Under the pieces are notes generated by a model that was given only the letters and a program-made list of their open reading frames with translations, had not been told where the DNA came from and did no database searches. The position numbers and the translations under genes were made by a program. Shown piece after piece: positions 34,231 to 43,275 of a DNA stretch of 64,000 nucleotides; position 1 is the stretch's first letter; each line of letters starts with the position of its first letter. Origin of the DNA: Lentzea guizhouensis (lineage in GTDB: Bacteria; Actinomycetota; Actinomycetes; Mycobacteriales; Pseudonocardiaceae); contig NZ_CP016793.1 of the NCBI RefSeq assembly GCF_001701025.1, positions 496,001-560,000 of the forward strand, read 5' to 3'.

Positions 34231-35225
34231 CCGTCACGTTCCCGGTGTAGGAGCCGGACAGCAGCGACAGCAACGCCTGCGGAGCCGCCTTCACGCCACC
34301 CTCGACGATCGTGTGCGGGAACACGAACTTCCCCTCCTGCAACCACTGTCCGAAGTGGACCACCCAGTCCTGGATCTGCTCCGGCAGGTGGTAGCAGGCG
34401 AACGGGCGGATCTCCAGGTGCTTCGTGATCGCCGTCATCAGGTCGAGCCGCGGGTGCTCGTCCGAGCCACCGGCCTGGTTGGCCAGCGCGCCGCACAACG
34501 CGAACCGCGCGTGCGGTCGGGCGGCCTGGACCGCGGCCTCGAACTGCGCCACCGACGTTGTCGAAGAACACGCTGATGCCGTCCGGTGCCAGCTCGCGCA
34601 GCCGGTCGGCCACCGGGCCGTCCTTGTAGTTGAACGCGGCGTCGAACCCGAGCTCGTTCACCAGCCAGTCGACCTTCGCCTGCGACCCGGCCGAGCCGAT
34701 CACCTTCGCACCACGGGCCTTCGCGATCTGCCCGGCCAGCGACCCGACCCCGCCGGCGGCACCGGTGACGAACACGACGTCACCCTCGCCGGCCTGCGCG
34801 ATGGTCGCCATGCCGTAGTACGCGGTCGGCCCCTGCGACAGGAAGTAGACCGGCGACGGCACGTAGTGCGGGTTCTGCTTGATGAACTGCTGCGCGGGCC
34901 CCGACCAGTACTCCTGCCACGGCCCGAAGGACTGCACCAGGTCGCCGACCGCGAGGTCGGGGCTGTTCGACTTCACGACGGTGCCGACACCACCGGCACC
35001 GGCGGGCTCGCCGAGCTTCCACGGCGGCACGCCGGGGATCTGGCAGTCGGCGCGCATGAACTCCTTGAAGGCGGCGGCCACGGACACGTAGTCGACGCGC
35101 ACCAGCACCTCGCCGTCACCGGGTTCGGGGACGGCCACCTCGACGAGGTCGAAGTGCTCGAGGGTCAGGTCGTTCTCGACGTGCTTGGCGAGCCTGACCT
35201 CCCACTGCTTCTCGGGGATGCTCAT
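34217..35225 (-). CDS. MDR-family NADP-dependent oxidoreductase, frameshifted in this sequence
   Basis: Zinc-free medium-chain reductase (curcumin/quinone-reductase-like) of about 335 residues when the frame is repaired. The N-terminal part has QGPTAYYGMATIAQAG and the NADP motif FVTGAAGGVGSLAG. The frame breaks near 34555-34565, right after FFDNVGG, and the rest (QFEAAVQAARPHARFALCG to NVTVKFS) is one base out. One extra base is the simplest explanation. The ATG overlaps the upstream P450 stop by ATGA. Sequence error or a true mutation are both possible. Confidence 0.82.
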
Positions 35226-36469
35226 GACTCTCTCCCAGAATGGTCGGACACGGGTTGTCCCCAGGTGACGGGGAAGGTGACGAGCGAGTGGTTGATCTCG
35301 CCCTGGTGCCACCGCAGGTCCTCGTACGGCACCGCGAGCCGGAGGTCGGGGAACCGGCGGGTCAGGCCCTCGATGGCGATCGCCATCTCCATGCGCCCCA
35401 GCTGCTTGCCGAGGCAGTAGTGCACGCCGTGGCCGAACGCGATGTGCGGGTTGGCAGCGCGGTCGATGTCGAGCACGTCCGGGTTCTCGAAGACATCGGC
35501 GTCCCGGTTCGCCGACGACAGCACGAAGAACACCGCGTCACCCGCCGAGATCTTCTGCCCGCCGAGCTCCAGGTCCTCCGCCGCGATCCGGTGGAACCCG
35601 GTGGTGTCGGTGGCGAAGAGGTTGACGTGCCGCAACAGCTCCTCGACCGCCGCCGGGATCAGCGCCGGGTCGGCGACGAGCCGCTGCCAGGTGTCCGGGT
35701 GGTCGTGCAGCAGCGCCAGCACCGAGTTGGAGATCTGGTTCGCCGCGGTGTCGAACCCGGCGCCGATCAACGTGAACGCGAACGTCACCAGCTCCTGCTC
35801 GCTGAGCTTGTCGTCGTTGTCGCGCGCGGAGATCAGGTCCGACAGCATGTCCTGGCCGGGCTTCTCGCGCTTCTGCGCGATCAGGCCCATCACGTAGCCG
35901 GCGAGCCGCCCGAACGCGCGCATCGGCGCCTCCGGGTCGTTCTCGTCGAACGTCGCGAACGCCCGCGCGTCGGTCTCGAAGATCTTCAGGTCCTCGGTCG
36001 GCACGCCCAGCAGGTCACCGATGATCGTCAACGGCAGCGGGACGCACAGCGCCTCGACGAGGTCGACCGGTCCGCCGCGCAGCTCGACGGCGTCCAGCAG
36101 CTCGTCGCACACCTTCTGCACGCCCGCGCGCATCGCCTCGACCTTGCGGACGGTGAACGCGCCCATCACCAGCTTGCGCAGCCGGGAGTGCTCGGAGCCG
36201 TCCAGCGAGATGATCATCTCGGGGGTGGTGGTCATGGCGCCACCGACCTGGGGAGCACCCTCGACGCACGTCAACGCGCGGCTCAGCCTCGGATCGGCGA
36301 GCCCGGCGCGGACGTCTTCGTACTTGGTGATCACCCAGGTCGGTGTGCCGGTGTTGGTGCGCACCTTGGCAACGGGGCACTCGGCGCGCAGCTCGGCGTA
36401 CTTGGGGTCGGGACCGCGGTAGGAGGAACCGGTGAACGGGAACTCCTCGTCCAGTTCGAGGGGCAGCAC
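35222..36469 (-). CDS. Cytochrome P450 (2)
   Basis: A 415-residue P450. The I-helix is IGAGFDTAAN (Asp-Thr pair), ExxR is in EELLRHV, and the heme Cys lies in FGHGVHYCLG. The N-terminal SSYRGPDPKYAELRA resembles the third P450 at 39.1 kb. GTG at 36469 has GGAGGTG six bases upstream. It is translationally coupled to the MDR reductase and divergent from the epoxide hydrolase, with a SARP-like repeat pair between them. Confidence 0.94.
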   Translation of the reverse strand: MLPLELDEEFPFTGSSYRGPDPKYAELRAECPVAKVRTNTGTPTWVITKYEDVRAGLADPRLSRALTCVEGAPQVGGAMTTTPEMIISLDGSEHSRLRKLVMGAFTVRKVEAMRAGVQKVCDELLDAVELRGGPVDLVEALCVPLPLTIIGDLLGVPTEDLKIFETDARAFATFDENDPEAPMRAFGRLAGYVMGLIAQKREKPGQDMLSDLISARDNDDKLSEQELVTFAFTLIGAGFDTAANQISNSVLALLHDHPDTWQRLVADPALIPAAVEELLRHVNLFATDTTGFHRIAAEDLELGGQKISAGDAVFFVLSSANRDADVFENPDVLDIDRAANPHIAFGHGVHYCLGKQLGRMEMAIAIEGLTRRFPDLRLAVPYEDLRWHQGEINHSLVTFPVTWGQPVSDHSGRES

Positions 36470-36522
36470 GGGACACCTCCGGGTGCGGGATCGGCGCTCG
36501 CGGCGAACACTGCCCCGCCCAC

Positions 36523-36539
36523 CTCGAAGAACGCTCGAA
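36523..36539. promoter_or_regulatory. Candidate SARP operator (P450/epoxide hydrolase)
   Basis: CTCGAA repeats at 36523 and 36534, exactly 11 bp apart (TTCGAG on the minus strand), in the divergent promoter between P450 (2) and the epoxide hydrolase. Confidence 0.55.
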
Positions 36540-36586
36540 AGTCGCGCGTTTACCAGAAGTCGAGCAGCCGGACCTACTTTCGCGCC

Positions 36587-37711
36587 ATGGACACTGCACT
36601 CGTGCCGTTCCGGGTCGAGGTTCCCGACTCCGAACTGGCGGACCTCAAGCGGCGGCTGGCGGCGACCAGGTGGCCGGACGCGGAGACGGTCGACGACTGG
36701 TCGCAGGGCATGCCGCTGGCCTACGCGCGCGAGCTGGCCGGGTACTGGGCCGACGTCTACGACTGGCGTGCCACGGAAGCGCGCCTCAACGCCATCCCGC
36801 AGTTCAAGACCGAGATCGACGGGGTCGGGATCCACTTCCTGCACGCCCGGTCCCCGCACGAGAACGCGCGGCCGCTGCTGCTCACGCACGGCTGGCCCGG
36901 TTCGGTCGCGGAGTTCCTCGACGTCATCGAGCCGCTCACGAACCCCGCCGACCCGGCCGACGCGTTCCACGTCGTCGCGCCTTCGTTGCCCGGCTATGGT
37001 TTCAGCGACAAGCCGACCGGAACCGGCTGGACGCTGGAACGCATCGCCGCGGCCTTCGTCACGCTGATGGGCCGCATCGGCTACGACAGGTTCTCCGCGC
37101 ACGGCAACGACTGGGGCTCGTTCATCACCGGCATCCTCGGTCACATCGCGCCGGACCACGTCGAGGCCATCCACCTCGTGATGCCGTTCGCCCCGGCACC
37201 CGAGGGCGAGGTGCAACTGTCCCAAGAGGACTATCGAGGACTGTCGAACCTCAAGGAGTTCGCCGCCAAGGAGTCCGCGTACGCGGCGGTGATGAACACC
37301 AAGCCGCAGTCGCTGGCGTACGGCCTCACCGACTCCCCCGTCGGCCAGCTCGGCTGGGCAGGCGAGAAGTACTGGTCGTGGAGCGACCACGACGGTGACG
37401 CCGAGAAGATCATCTCGCGCGACCGGATCCTCGACATGGTGTCGGTGTGCTGGTTCACCGCCACGGCCGCGTCGTCGGGCCGGTTGTACTGGGAGAGCTA
37501 CAACAAGTCGCCGCTCACGCAGGTCGACGTGCCGACCGGGTTCTCGGTGTTCCCGGCCGACGCGCGGATGCCCAAGCCGTGGGCCGAGCACCGGTTCACG
37601 GACCTGCGGTACTGGAAGGAGATGCCGTCCGGCGGGCACTTCCCGGCGCTGGAGAACCCGGCCGTGCTCGTCGAGGAGCTGCGGACGTTCTTCCGCCTGG
37701 TGCGCTCGTGA
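36587..37711 (+). CDS. Epoxide hydrolase (EHN family)
   Basis: A 374-residue alpha/beta hydrolase with the N-terminal EHN region (PFRVEVPDSELADLKRRL, WPDAET). HGWPGS supplies the oxyanion hole, the nucleophile Asp is in HGNDWGS, and the base His is in SGGHFPALE. Such enzymes open epoxides formed by oxygenases and can direct polyketide ring formation. ATG at 36587. Its stop overlaps the exporter GTG (GTGA). Confidence 0.93.
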   Translation: MDTALVPFRVEVPDSELADLKRRLAATRWPDAETVDDWSQGMPLAYARELAGYWADVYDWRATEARLNAIPQFKTEIDGVGIHFLHARSPHENARPLLLTHGWPGSVAEFLDVIEPLTNPADPADAFHVVAPSLPGYGFSDKPTGTGWTLERIAAAFVTLMGRIGYDRFSAHGNDWGSFITGILGHIAPDHVEAIHLVMPFAPAPEGEVQLSQEDYRGLSNLKEFAAKESAYAAVMNTKPQSLAYGLTDSPVGQLGWAGEKYWSWSDHDGDAEKIISRDRILDMVSVCWFTATAASSGRLYWESYNKSPLTQVDVPTGFSVFPADARMPKPWAEHRFTDLRYWKEMPSGGHFPALENPAVLVEELRTFFRLVRS

Positions 37712-39111
37712 CGGCCACGCTGGGCAAGCCGGGCACAAGGCTCGGCCTGGTGCTGGCGGTCTGCTGTCTGGCGCAGTTCATGAACGTGCTGGACGCGTCG
37801 GTCATGAACGTGGCGCTGCCGTCGATCTACGAGGAGCTCCGCTTCGAGCGGCACGACCTGCAGTGGGTCAACAGCGCGTACACGATCGCGGTGTGCGGGT
37901 TCCTGCTGCTGGGCGGCCGCCTCGCCGACCTGTTCGGCCAGCGCCGGGTGTTCCTCCTCGGCGCGGCGCTGTTCACGGTCGCGAGCGCCGTCGGTGGCAT
38001 GGCGACCTCGCCGGGCACCCTGATCGCGGCGCGCGGGTTCCAAGGGCTCGGGGCGGCCGTGATGGCGCCGGCGTCGCTCACGGTTCTGGGCACCACGTTC
38101 ACCGATCCGACGGCGCGCGCCAAGGCGTTCGGCTGGTGGAGCGCGGTGTCCGGGTCGGCCGGCGCGGTCGGCGTGCTGCTCGGCGGCATCGTCACCGAGT
38201 CGCTGGGCTGGCGGTGGGTGCTGCTGATCAACGTGCCGCTGGGCATCGCGCTGGTGGCGATGATCCGCGGTGCGGTGCCGGAGACGTCGAGCAACGGCTC
38301 CAAGCGCTTGGACGTGCCGGGCGCGTTCACCGTGACGATCGGCCTGATGGCACTGGTCTACGGCATCGCGCAGTCGCACGAGCTGGGCTGGGGTTCGTGG
38401 CAGGTCGCCGGGTCGCTCGCTCTCGCGGTGGTGCTGTTCGCGTTCTTCCTGCGCCAGCAGACGGTGTCCGACCACCCGTTGATGCCGCTCGGGATCTTCC
38501 GCAACCGCGCGGTGACGGCGGCGAACGTCGTGGCGTTCTTCGCGATCGCCGCGCTGTTCAGCACCTTCTACTTCCTCACCCTGGTGCTGCAGCAGGTGAT
38601 GGGTTTCAGCCCGCTCGCCACCGGTCTGGGTTACCTGCCGTTGTCGATCGGCATCGCGCTGGGCGGCTACGGCGTGGCGCGGATCGTGCCGAAGGTCGGG
38701 CCGCGGCCGGTGCTGCTCGGTGGCCTGCTGACGGCGTGCGCCGGGCTGATGTGGGTGTCCACAGCGGACGAGACGTCGACGTTCCTCGGCTCGATCTTGG
38801 TGCCGACCACGTTGCTGGGCCTGGGAATGGGCGCGGTGCTCAACGCGACCACGAACGCGGCGACCTCCGGGGTGCCGCGCGAGCAGGCGGGTCTCGCGTC
38901 CGGGCTGCTCAACACGATCCGCCAGATGGGCAGCGCGATCGGACTCGTGGTGCTCGCGACGATGTCGTCGGCGCGGGCGGACTCCCTGCTGGCGCAGGGA
39001 GAACCGCTGCAGCACGCCCTCGGGTCCGGCTACGGGCTCGCGTTGTTCGGCGCCGGCGTCTTCACGTTCTGCGGCGCGCTCGCCGCACTCGCGGTGCCGC
39101 GGAGATCATGA
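37708..39111 (+). CDS. MFS drug exporter, DHA2 family (1)
   Basis: A 467-residue membrane protein with about 14 hydrophobic segments. MNVLDASVMNVALPSI is the first-helix signature of EmrB/QacA-type exporters, and LLLGGRLADLFGQRR is the loop 2-3 motif. Probably exports the cluster product and gives self-resistance. Coupled to the epoxide hydrolase by GTGA. Its last 6 bases overlap the convergent third P450. Confidence 0.93.
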   Translation: MTATLGKPGTRLGLVLAVCCLAQFMNVLDASVMNVALPSIYEELRFERHDLQWVNSAYTIAVCGFLLLGGRLADLFGQRRVFLLGAALFTVASAVGGMATSPGTLIAARGFQGLGAAVMAPASLTVLGTTFTDPTARAKAFGWWSAVSGSAGAVGVLLGGIVTESLGWRWVLLINVPLGIALVAMIRGAVPETSSNGSKRLDVPGAFTVTIGLMALVYGIAQSHELGWGSWQVAGSLALAVVLFAFFLRQQTVSDHPLMPLGIFRNRAVTAANVVAFFAIAALFSTFYFLTLVLQQVMGFSPLATGLGYLPLSIGIALGGYGVARIVPKVGPRPVLLGGLLTACAGLMWVSTADETSTFLGSILVPTTLLGLGMGAVLNATTNAATSGVPREQAGLASGLLNTIRQMGSAIGLVVLATMSSARADSLLAQGEPLQHALGSGYGLALFGAGVFTFCGALAALAVPRRS

Positions 39112-40311
39112 CCACTTGCCGTGCAGGTCGACCGGCAGCGCCACCAGGCGGTGGTTCATGTCGGCCCGCTGCCACTCGAGCGCTTCCTCGGCCACCGCGA
39201 GCCGCGCGGCCGGGAAGCGCCGGGTCAGCTCCCGCAGTGCGGTGACCAGCTCGATGCGGGCGAGCGGCGCCCCGAGGCAGCGGTGGATGCCGTGCCCGAA
39301 CGCGATGTGCTCACCGCCCCGGCCGAAGTCGAGCGTGTCCGGGTCGGTGAACACCGCGGAGTCGCGGTTCGCCGAGCTCGTCGACACGAACACCGCTTCC
39401 CCCTTCGGAACCGTGACACCGAACAGCGTCACGTCCTCCAGCGCGATCCGCGGCAGGCCGGTGGTGTCGTTGGTGGACAACGTGATCCAGCGCAGCAGCT
39501 CCTCGACGGCGGCGGGCACCTCCTCCGGGTGCTCGCCCAGCCGCACCCAGACGTCCCGGTGGTGCCCCAGCAACGTCAGGACCGAGCTGGCGAGGTGGCA
39601 CGCGGTGGAGTCGCCGCCGGCGCCGAGCAGCGTGTAACCGAGGCCGATGAGCTCCCCGACCTCCAGCTTGTCGTCGCCGATCCGCACCTGCGTCAACGCC
39701 GACAGCACGTCGTCGCCGGGTGCGCGCAGCTTGCCGAAGACCAGCGCGGCCATGTACTCGCCGAGCTGCTCCCCCGCCGCGGCCGCGGTCTCCGGCGCGT
39801 CCACCGCGGCGAACTCCCGGATCAGCCGGGCGAACGTGTCGCGTTCGCCGGCGGGAACACCGAGCAGGTCGCTGATCGCGATGACGGCCAGGGGGAAGGT
39901 GAACTTCCCGAGCAGGTCCACCGGTCCGTCCAGGGACTCCTCGTCCGCCCGGTCCAGCAGGTCTGTGACGAGCTGCTGGACCCGCGGGCGCATGGCCTCG
40001 ACCCGGTCGGCCGAGAACGCCTGCGTGACGAGGTCGCGCAGGCGGGTGTGCGCGGGCGGGTCCAACGAGATGATCATCCCGGGTGGCGCCTGGAACAGGC
40101 CCGGGAACGTTGGCGCGTCCGGTTCGTACGAGGCCGCGCGGGAGAACCGCACGTCGTCGAGGACCGCGCGGACCGACTCGGTGGTGGTGGCGACCCAGCA
40201 GTGCCCACCGCCGGTCGCGGGCAGGCGCACGAGGGGCTGGGTGGCGCGGAACCCGGCGAACTCCGGCGCGGGGCCGCGGTAGCTGGATCCGGGAACGGGG
40301 AAGGAAGCCAT
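39106..40311 (-). CDS. Cytochrome P450 (3)
   Basis: A 401-residue P450. The I-helix reads LGAGGDSTAC, with Ser where Thr is usual, ExxR is in EELLRWI, and the heme Cys is in FGHGIHRCLG. An altered acid-alcohol pair is found in P450s that use unusual oxygen chemistry, but that is only a hint. ATG at 40311 has no obvious ribosome site, so it may be leaderless. It converges on the exporter and is divergent from the NmrA-like gene. Confidence 0.93.
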   Translation of the reverse strand: MASFPVPGSSYRGPAPEFAGFRATQPLVRLPATGGGHCWVATTTESVRAVLDDVRFSRAASYEPDAPTFPGLFQAPPGMIISLDPPAHTRLRDLVTQAFSADRVEAMRPRVQQLVTDLLDRADEESLDGPVDLLGKFTFPLAVIAISDLLGVPAGERDTFARLIREFAAVDAPETAAAAGEQLGEYMAALVFGKLRAPGDDVLSALTQVRIGDDKLEVGELIGLGYTLLGAGGDSTACHLASSVLTLLGHHRDVWVRLGEHPEEVPAAVEELLRWITLSTNDTTGLPRIALEDVTLFGVTVPKGEAVFVSTSSANRDSAVFTDPDTLDFGRGGEHIAFGHGIHRCLGAPLARIELVTALRELTRRFPAARLAVAEEALEWQRADMNHRLVALPVDLHGKWS

Positions 40312-40427
40312 GTTTGCGCACGTTAGGAGGCCTGACCTGAAGGCCGGTCCAGCGCGGTTCGAGTGACCGCGTGGACGCTGAGCGTGATCGGCCATCCAGG
40401 CGAACAACCCCGATCAGGAGATCCACT

Positions 40428-41264
40428 ATGACCATCCTCGTCACCGGAGCGCGCGGCAACGTCGGCCGACGCGTGCTGCAGCGGCTCTACGCCGCGGGCC
40501 ACAGCCTCCGCGCATCCGGCCGAAACCCCGCCGAGCTCGACGTTCCCGAGGGCGTGGAGACCGTCGCGCTCGACCTCAACGACCCCGAGACGTTCGTCCC
40601 GGCCCTCGCCGGCGTCTCGAAGGTGCTGCTGTACGCGGAGCCGGACGGCATCGTGCAGTTCCTCGACGAGGCGGAGAAGGCCGGCGTCGAGTCGATCGTG
40701 CTGCTGTCGTCGAACACCGTCGCGCTGCCCGGCGCCGACGAGGACCCGCTGGCCCACCACCACAAGGTCGTGGAGGAAGCCGTCGTCGCGTCCGGCCTCA
40801 CCTACACCATCCTGCGACCGGGCGCTTTCATGAGCAACGCGTTCGGCTGGAGCTACTCGCTGCAGGCAGGCGACACGATCGACCAGGTCTTCCCCGAGGC
40901 GCAGGTCGCTCCGGTGCACGAGGACGACATCGCCGACGTGGCCGTGGTCGCGTTGACGGAGAAGACGCTGCAGGACCAGGTCGTCGACCTGACCGGTCCG
41001 GAGTCGCTGACGTTCCGGCAGGAGCTGGAGATCGTCGGCGAGGTGCTCGGCCGCAAGCTCGTGGTCAACGGCCTGACCCGCGAGGAGGGTGAGGCGCAGA
41101 TGAGCAACTTCGTGCCGCCGCCCGTGCTCACCTCGCTGCTGAACCAGTGGGAGGCCGCCGTCGGTGTCACCGCGGACACCAGCGCCACCGCCGAGCGGAT
41201 CACGGGCAAGCCCGCCCGCACGTTCCGCCAGTGGGTGGAGGAGCACGCCGCGTTCCTGGCGTGA
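40428..41264 (+). CDS. NmrA-like NAD(P)-binding protein
   Basis: A 278-residue atypical SDR. TILVTGARGNVGRRVLQRL binds NAD(P); SNTVALPG and LTYTILRPGAFMSN are characteristic of NmrA/azoreductase-type proteins found as ketoreductases or quinone reductases in antibiotic clusters. It lacks a clear YxxxK pair. ATG at 40428 with AGGAG seven bases upstream. It ends in a hairpin terminator shared with the convergent secreted protein. Confidence 0.88.
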   Translation: MTILVTGARGNVGRRVLQRLYAAGHSLRASGRNPAELDVPEGVETVALDLNDPETFVPALAGVSKVLLYAEPDGIVQFLDEAEKAGVESIVLLSSNTVALPGADEDPLAHHHKVVEEAVVASGLTYTILRPGAFMSNAFGWSYSLQAGDTIDQVFPEAQVAPVHEDDIADVAVVALTEKTLQDQVVDLTGPESLTFRQELEIVGEVLGRKLVVNGLTREEGEAQMSNFVPPPVLTSLLNQWEAAVGVTADTSATAERITGKPARTFRQWVEEHAAFLA

Positions 41265-41271
41265 GCGCACC

Positions 41272-41308
41272 GGAGCCGGGGCGAGGGCGGCGGACCCGCC
41301 CCGGCTCC
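41272..41308. terminator. Bidirectional hairpin
   Basis: Perfect 12-bp arms GGAGCCGGGGCG (41272-41283) and CGCCCCGGCTCC (41297-41308) between the convergent NmrA-like and secreted-protein genes. Confidence 0.75.
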
Positions 41309-41315
41309 TGCCCGG

Positions 41316-41771
41316 TCAGACCCGCGTCATCGTGAACGTGATGTTCGAGGTGCCCAGGTTCGTGCCGTCGGCGAGGTAGAAGGTCGACGGGCCGGAGCTG
41401 GTGAAGCTGTTCGGTCCACTCTGGACGGCGTCCTGGTCGAAGTCGACGTAGGCGAAGTAGACGCCGTTCTCGTCGTAGACCTTCTCCCCGCGGAACTTGT
41501 AGTGGAACGTGCCGGCGCCGGTGACCCACCAGGAGCCCTTGGTCGTCGTGTTCTGCTCGTTGGTGACGAACGCGCTGCCGTTGGCCTTGAACACCAGCTT
41601 GGTGGGGTGGTCGCCGTCGGTGCGGGTCACGTAGCCCGTCCACGTGCCCACCGGCGTGCACGTGGTCGCGTTGGCGGTGGCGGTCAAGCCCGACAAAGCG
41701 AGCAGGACCACGGCCGTGACGGCTCCTGCGCGGGCGAGGAAAGTGGACCGTTTCGGGGTGAACGTCTGCAT
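41316..41771 (-). CDS. Secreted small beta-rich protein
   Basis: A 151-residue protein with a Sec signal (KRSTFLARAGAVTAVVLLAL, cleavage likely after ATANA), leaving about 115 residues. The mature part, CTPVGTWTGYVTRTDGD, KGSWWVTGAGTFHYKFRGE and STFYLADGTNL, has repeated beta-strand patterns and resembles the cytosolic protein at 33.9 kb. Function unknown; a binding protein or extracellular cyclase-like barrel is conceivable. Divergent from the PCP gene. Confidence 0.75.
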   Translation of the reverse strand: MQTFTPKRSTFLARAGAVTAVVLLALSGLTATANATTCTPVGTWTGYVTRTDGDHPTKLVFKANGSAFVTNEQNTTTKGSWWVTGAGTFHYKFRGEKVYDENGVYFAYVDFDQDAVQSGPNSFTSSGPSTFYLADGTNLGTSNITFTMTRV

Positions 41772-41944
41772 CTGTGTGGCTCCAGGACTCGGTTTCCTGC
41801 GGCGGACGCGCGCAACCGTGGACGAGACCCCTCAGGAACCGCTGCACAACGGCTCGAACGCGGCGCTGTCCGCTGCCGCACGAGCCTGCTTCGACCCGCT
41901 CACCTCAAGGTTCTACCTACTCATGAGCTGACCGGGAGGACGCC

Positions 41945-42169
41945 GTGACCGAACTCGAGACAGAACTCTGCGAGCTGTTCGGGGAGGTGCTCGGGGTGCC
42001 GGGAATCGAGCCGGAGGACCACTTCTTCGACCTGGGGGGCCACTCGCTGCTGGCGTCCAAGCTGGTCAAGCAGGTCCACGAGCGGTACGGCGTCCGCGTC
42101 ACGTTGCGCAGCTTCTACGAGGACCCGACGGCACGCGCCGTCGCCCAGCACCTGGACCAGGCAGCCTAG
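41945..42169 (+). CDS. Peptidyl carrier protein
   Basis: A 74-residue carrier protein of NRPS type. The phosphopantetheine Ser34 lies in FFDLGGHSLLASKLV, the PCP rather than type II ACP pattern. It should receive the amino acid activated by the stand-alone adenylation domain at 43.3 kb. GTG start after GGGAGGACGCC. The KASIII-like gene follows 9 bases later, suggesting the pair works together. Confidence 0.93.
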   Translation: MTELETELCELFGEVLGVPGIEPEDHFFDLGGHSLLASKLVKQVHERYGVRVTLRSFYEDPTARAVAQHLDQAA

Positions 42170-42178
42170 GAGTTTCTG

Positions 42179-43219
42179 ATGCGGTGGAACGACCTCTACA
42201 TCGCCGGTGTGGGCACGTACCTGCCCGAACAGGTCGAGACGGTGGACGAGGCCATCGCCGCCGGCCGGTACACCGAGGAGAAGAAGGCCATGAACGGCTA
42301 CCGGGAGCTGCGGGTTGCCGCACCCGGTGAGACCGGGCCGGTGATGGCGGCGATCGCGGGGCGGCAGGCGGTGGAGCGCTCCGGCCTGAGCCACGACGAG
42401 TTCGGCCTGACCGTGCACGCTTCCCTGTCGCACCAGGGCCTCGACCTGTGGACGCCGGCGAGCTACGTGCAGGCCAACACGGTCGGTGGCTCGGGGCCTG
42501 CGTTCGAGGTGAAGCAGGGCTGCAACGGGTTCATGGCCGCCGTCGACCTCGCGGCCGCCTACGTGGGCTCGCACAAGGACTTCTCCGCCGCGCTGGTGAC
42601 GGCGGGGGACGCGTTCCACCTGCCGTACTTCGACCGCTGGTGCTCGGAGGACCAGAACGTCAACGGCGACGGCGCGGGTGCGTTCGTGCTGTCGAACAAG
42701 GCCGGTTTCGCCCGTGTGCGCGCGATCTACTCCTACGCCGACTCCACGCTGGAGCAGATGTCGCGCGGCTTCCAGGAGTGGACGACGATGCCGTTCCCGA
42801 ACGGCGAGACGCTGCAGCTCAACCGCAGCATGGAGGACTACCTGCAGAACTCCGACGTCGACCTCGACGAGATGGTCGCGAAGATCGCCGGCGGGGTGCA
42901 GCACTCCCTCAAGCAGGTCCTGCACGAGGCCGAGATCGAGCTGGCCGACGCGCGGTTCTTCCTGCACCAGCAGCTCGCGGAGACCATCGCCCAGTACGGC
43001 ATCTGCGGCCTGCTCGGAGTCAAGCGCGAGTCGACGACCTACGACTGGGCCAAGCAGTACAGCATGGTCGGCACCGCGGACCTCGCGCTGGGCCTGGACC
43101 ACGTGCTGGCCGAGCGCGACCCGCAGCCGGGCGACCTCGTGGTGATGCAGTCCTCCGGCGCCGGATACGTGTGGACCGCCGCCGTGGTGGAGATCCTCGA
43201 ACGGCCGTCCTGGGTCTGA
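42179..43219 (+). CDS. KASIII-like acyltransferase with active-site Cys
   Basis: A 346-residue FabH/CerJ-type protein. Cys115 lies in VKQGCNGFMA. The His is in ARFFLHQQLAE, and the third residue is Asp-like (GTADLALGLDH) rather than FabH Asn. It is a paralogue of the Ser-type protein at 24.8 kb; both share the SYVQANT/SYIQRET and SHQGLDLW/YHQGQDLW segments. Lying behind a PCP gene, it may transfer the amino-acyl or derived acyl group between PCP and the PKS ACP. A strong terminator follows. Confidence 0.9.
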   Translation: MRWNDLYIAGVGTYLPEQVETVDEAIAAGRYTEEKKAMNGYRELRVAAPGETGPVMAAIAGRQAVERSGLSHDEFGLTVHASLSHQGLDLWTPASYVQANTVGGSGPAFEVKQGCNGFMAAVDLAAAYVGSHKDFSAALVTAGDAFHLPYFDRWCSEDQNVNGDGAGAFVLSNKAGFARVRAIYSYADSTLEQMSRGFQEWTTMPFPNGETLQLNRSMEDYLQNSDVDLDEMVAKIAGGVQHSLKQVLHEAEIELADARFFLHQQLAETIAQYGICGLLGVKRESTTYDWAKQYSMVGTADLALGLDHVLAERDPQPGDLVVMQSSGAGYVWTAAVVEILERPSWV

Positions 43220-43235
43220 CGCACGAAGACACGAA

Positions 43236-43274
43236 GAAGAGGGGCTTCCCGGTGTTCTCGGGAAGCCCCTCTTC
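43236..43274. terminator. Bidirectional hairpin
   Basis: Perfect 15-bp arms (43236-43250 and 43260-43274) with a 9-nt loop, between the convergent KASIII-like and adenylation-domain genes. Confidence 0.85.
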
Positions 43275-43275
43275 G

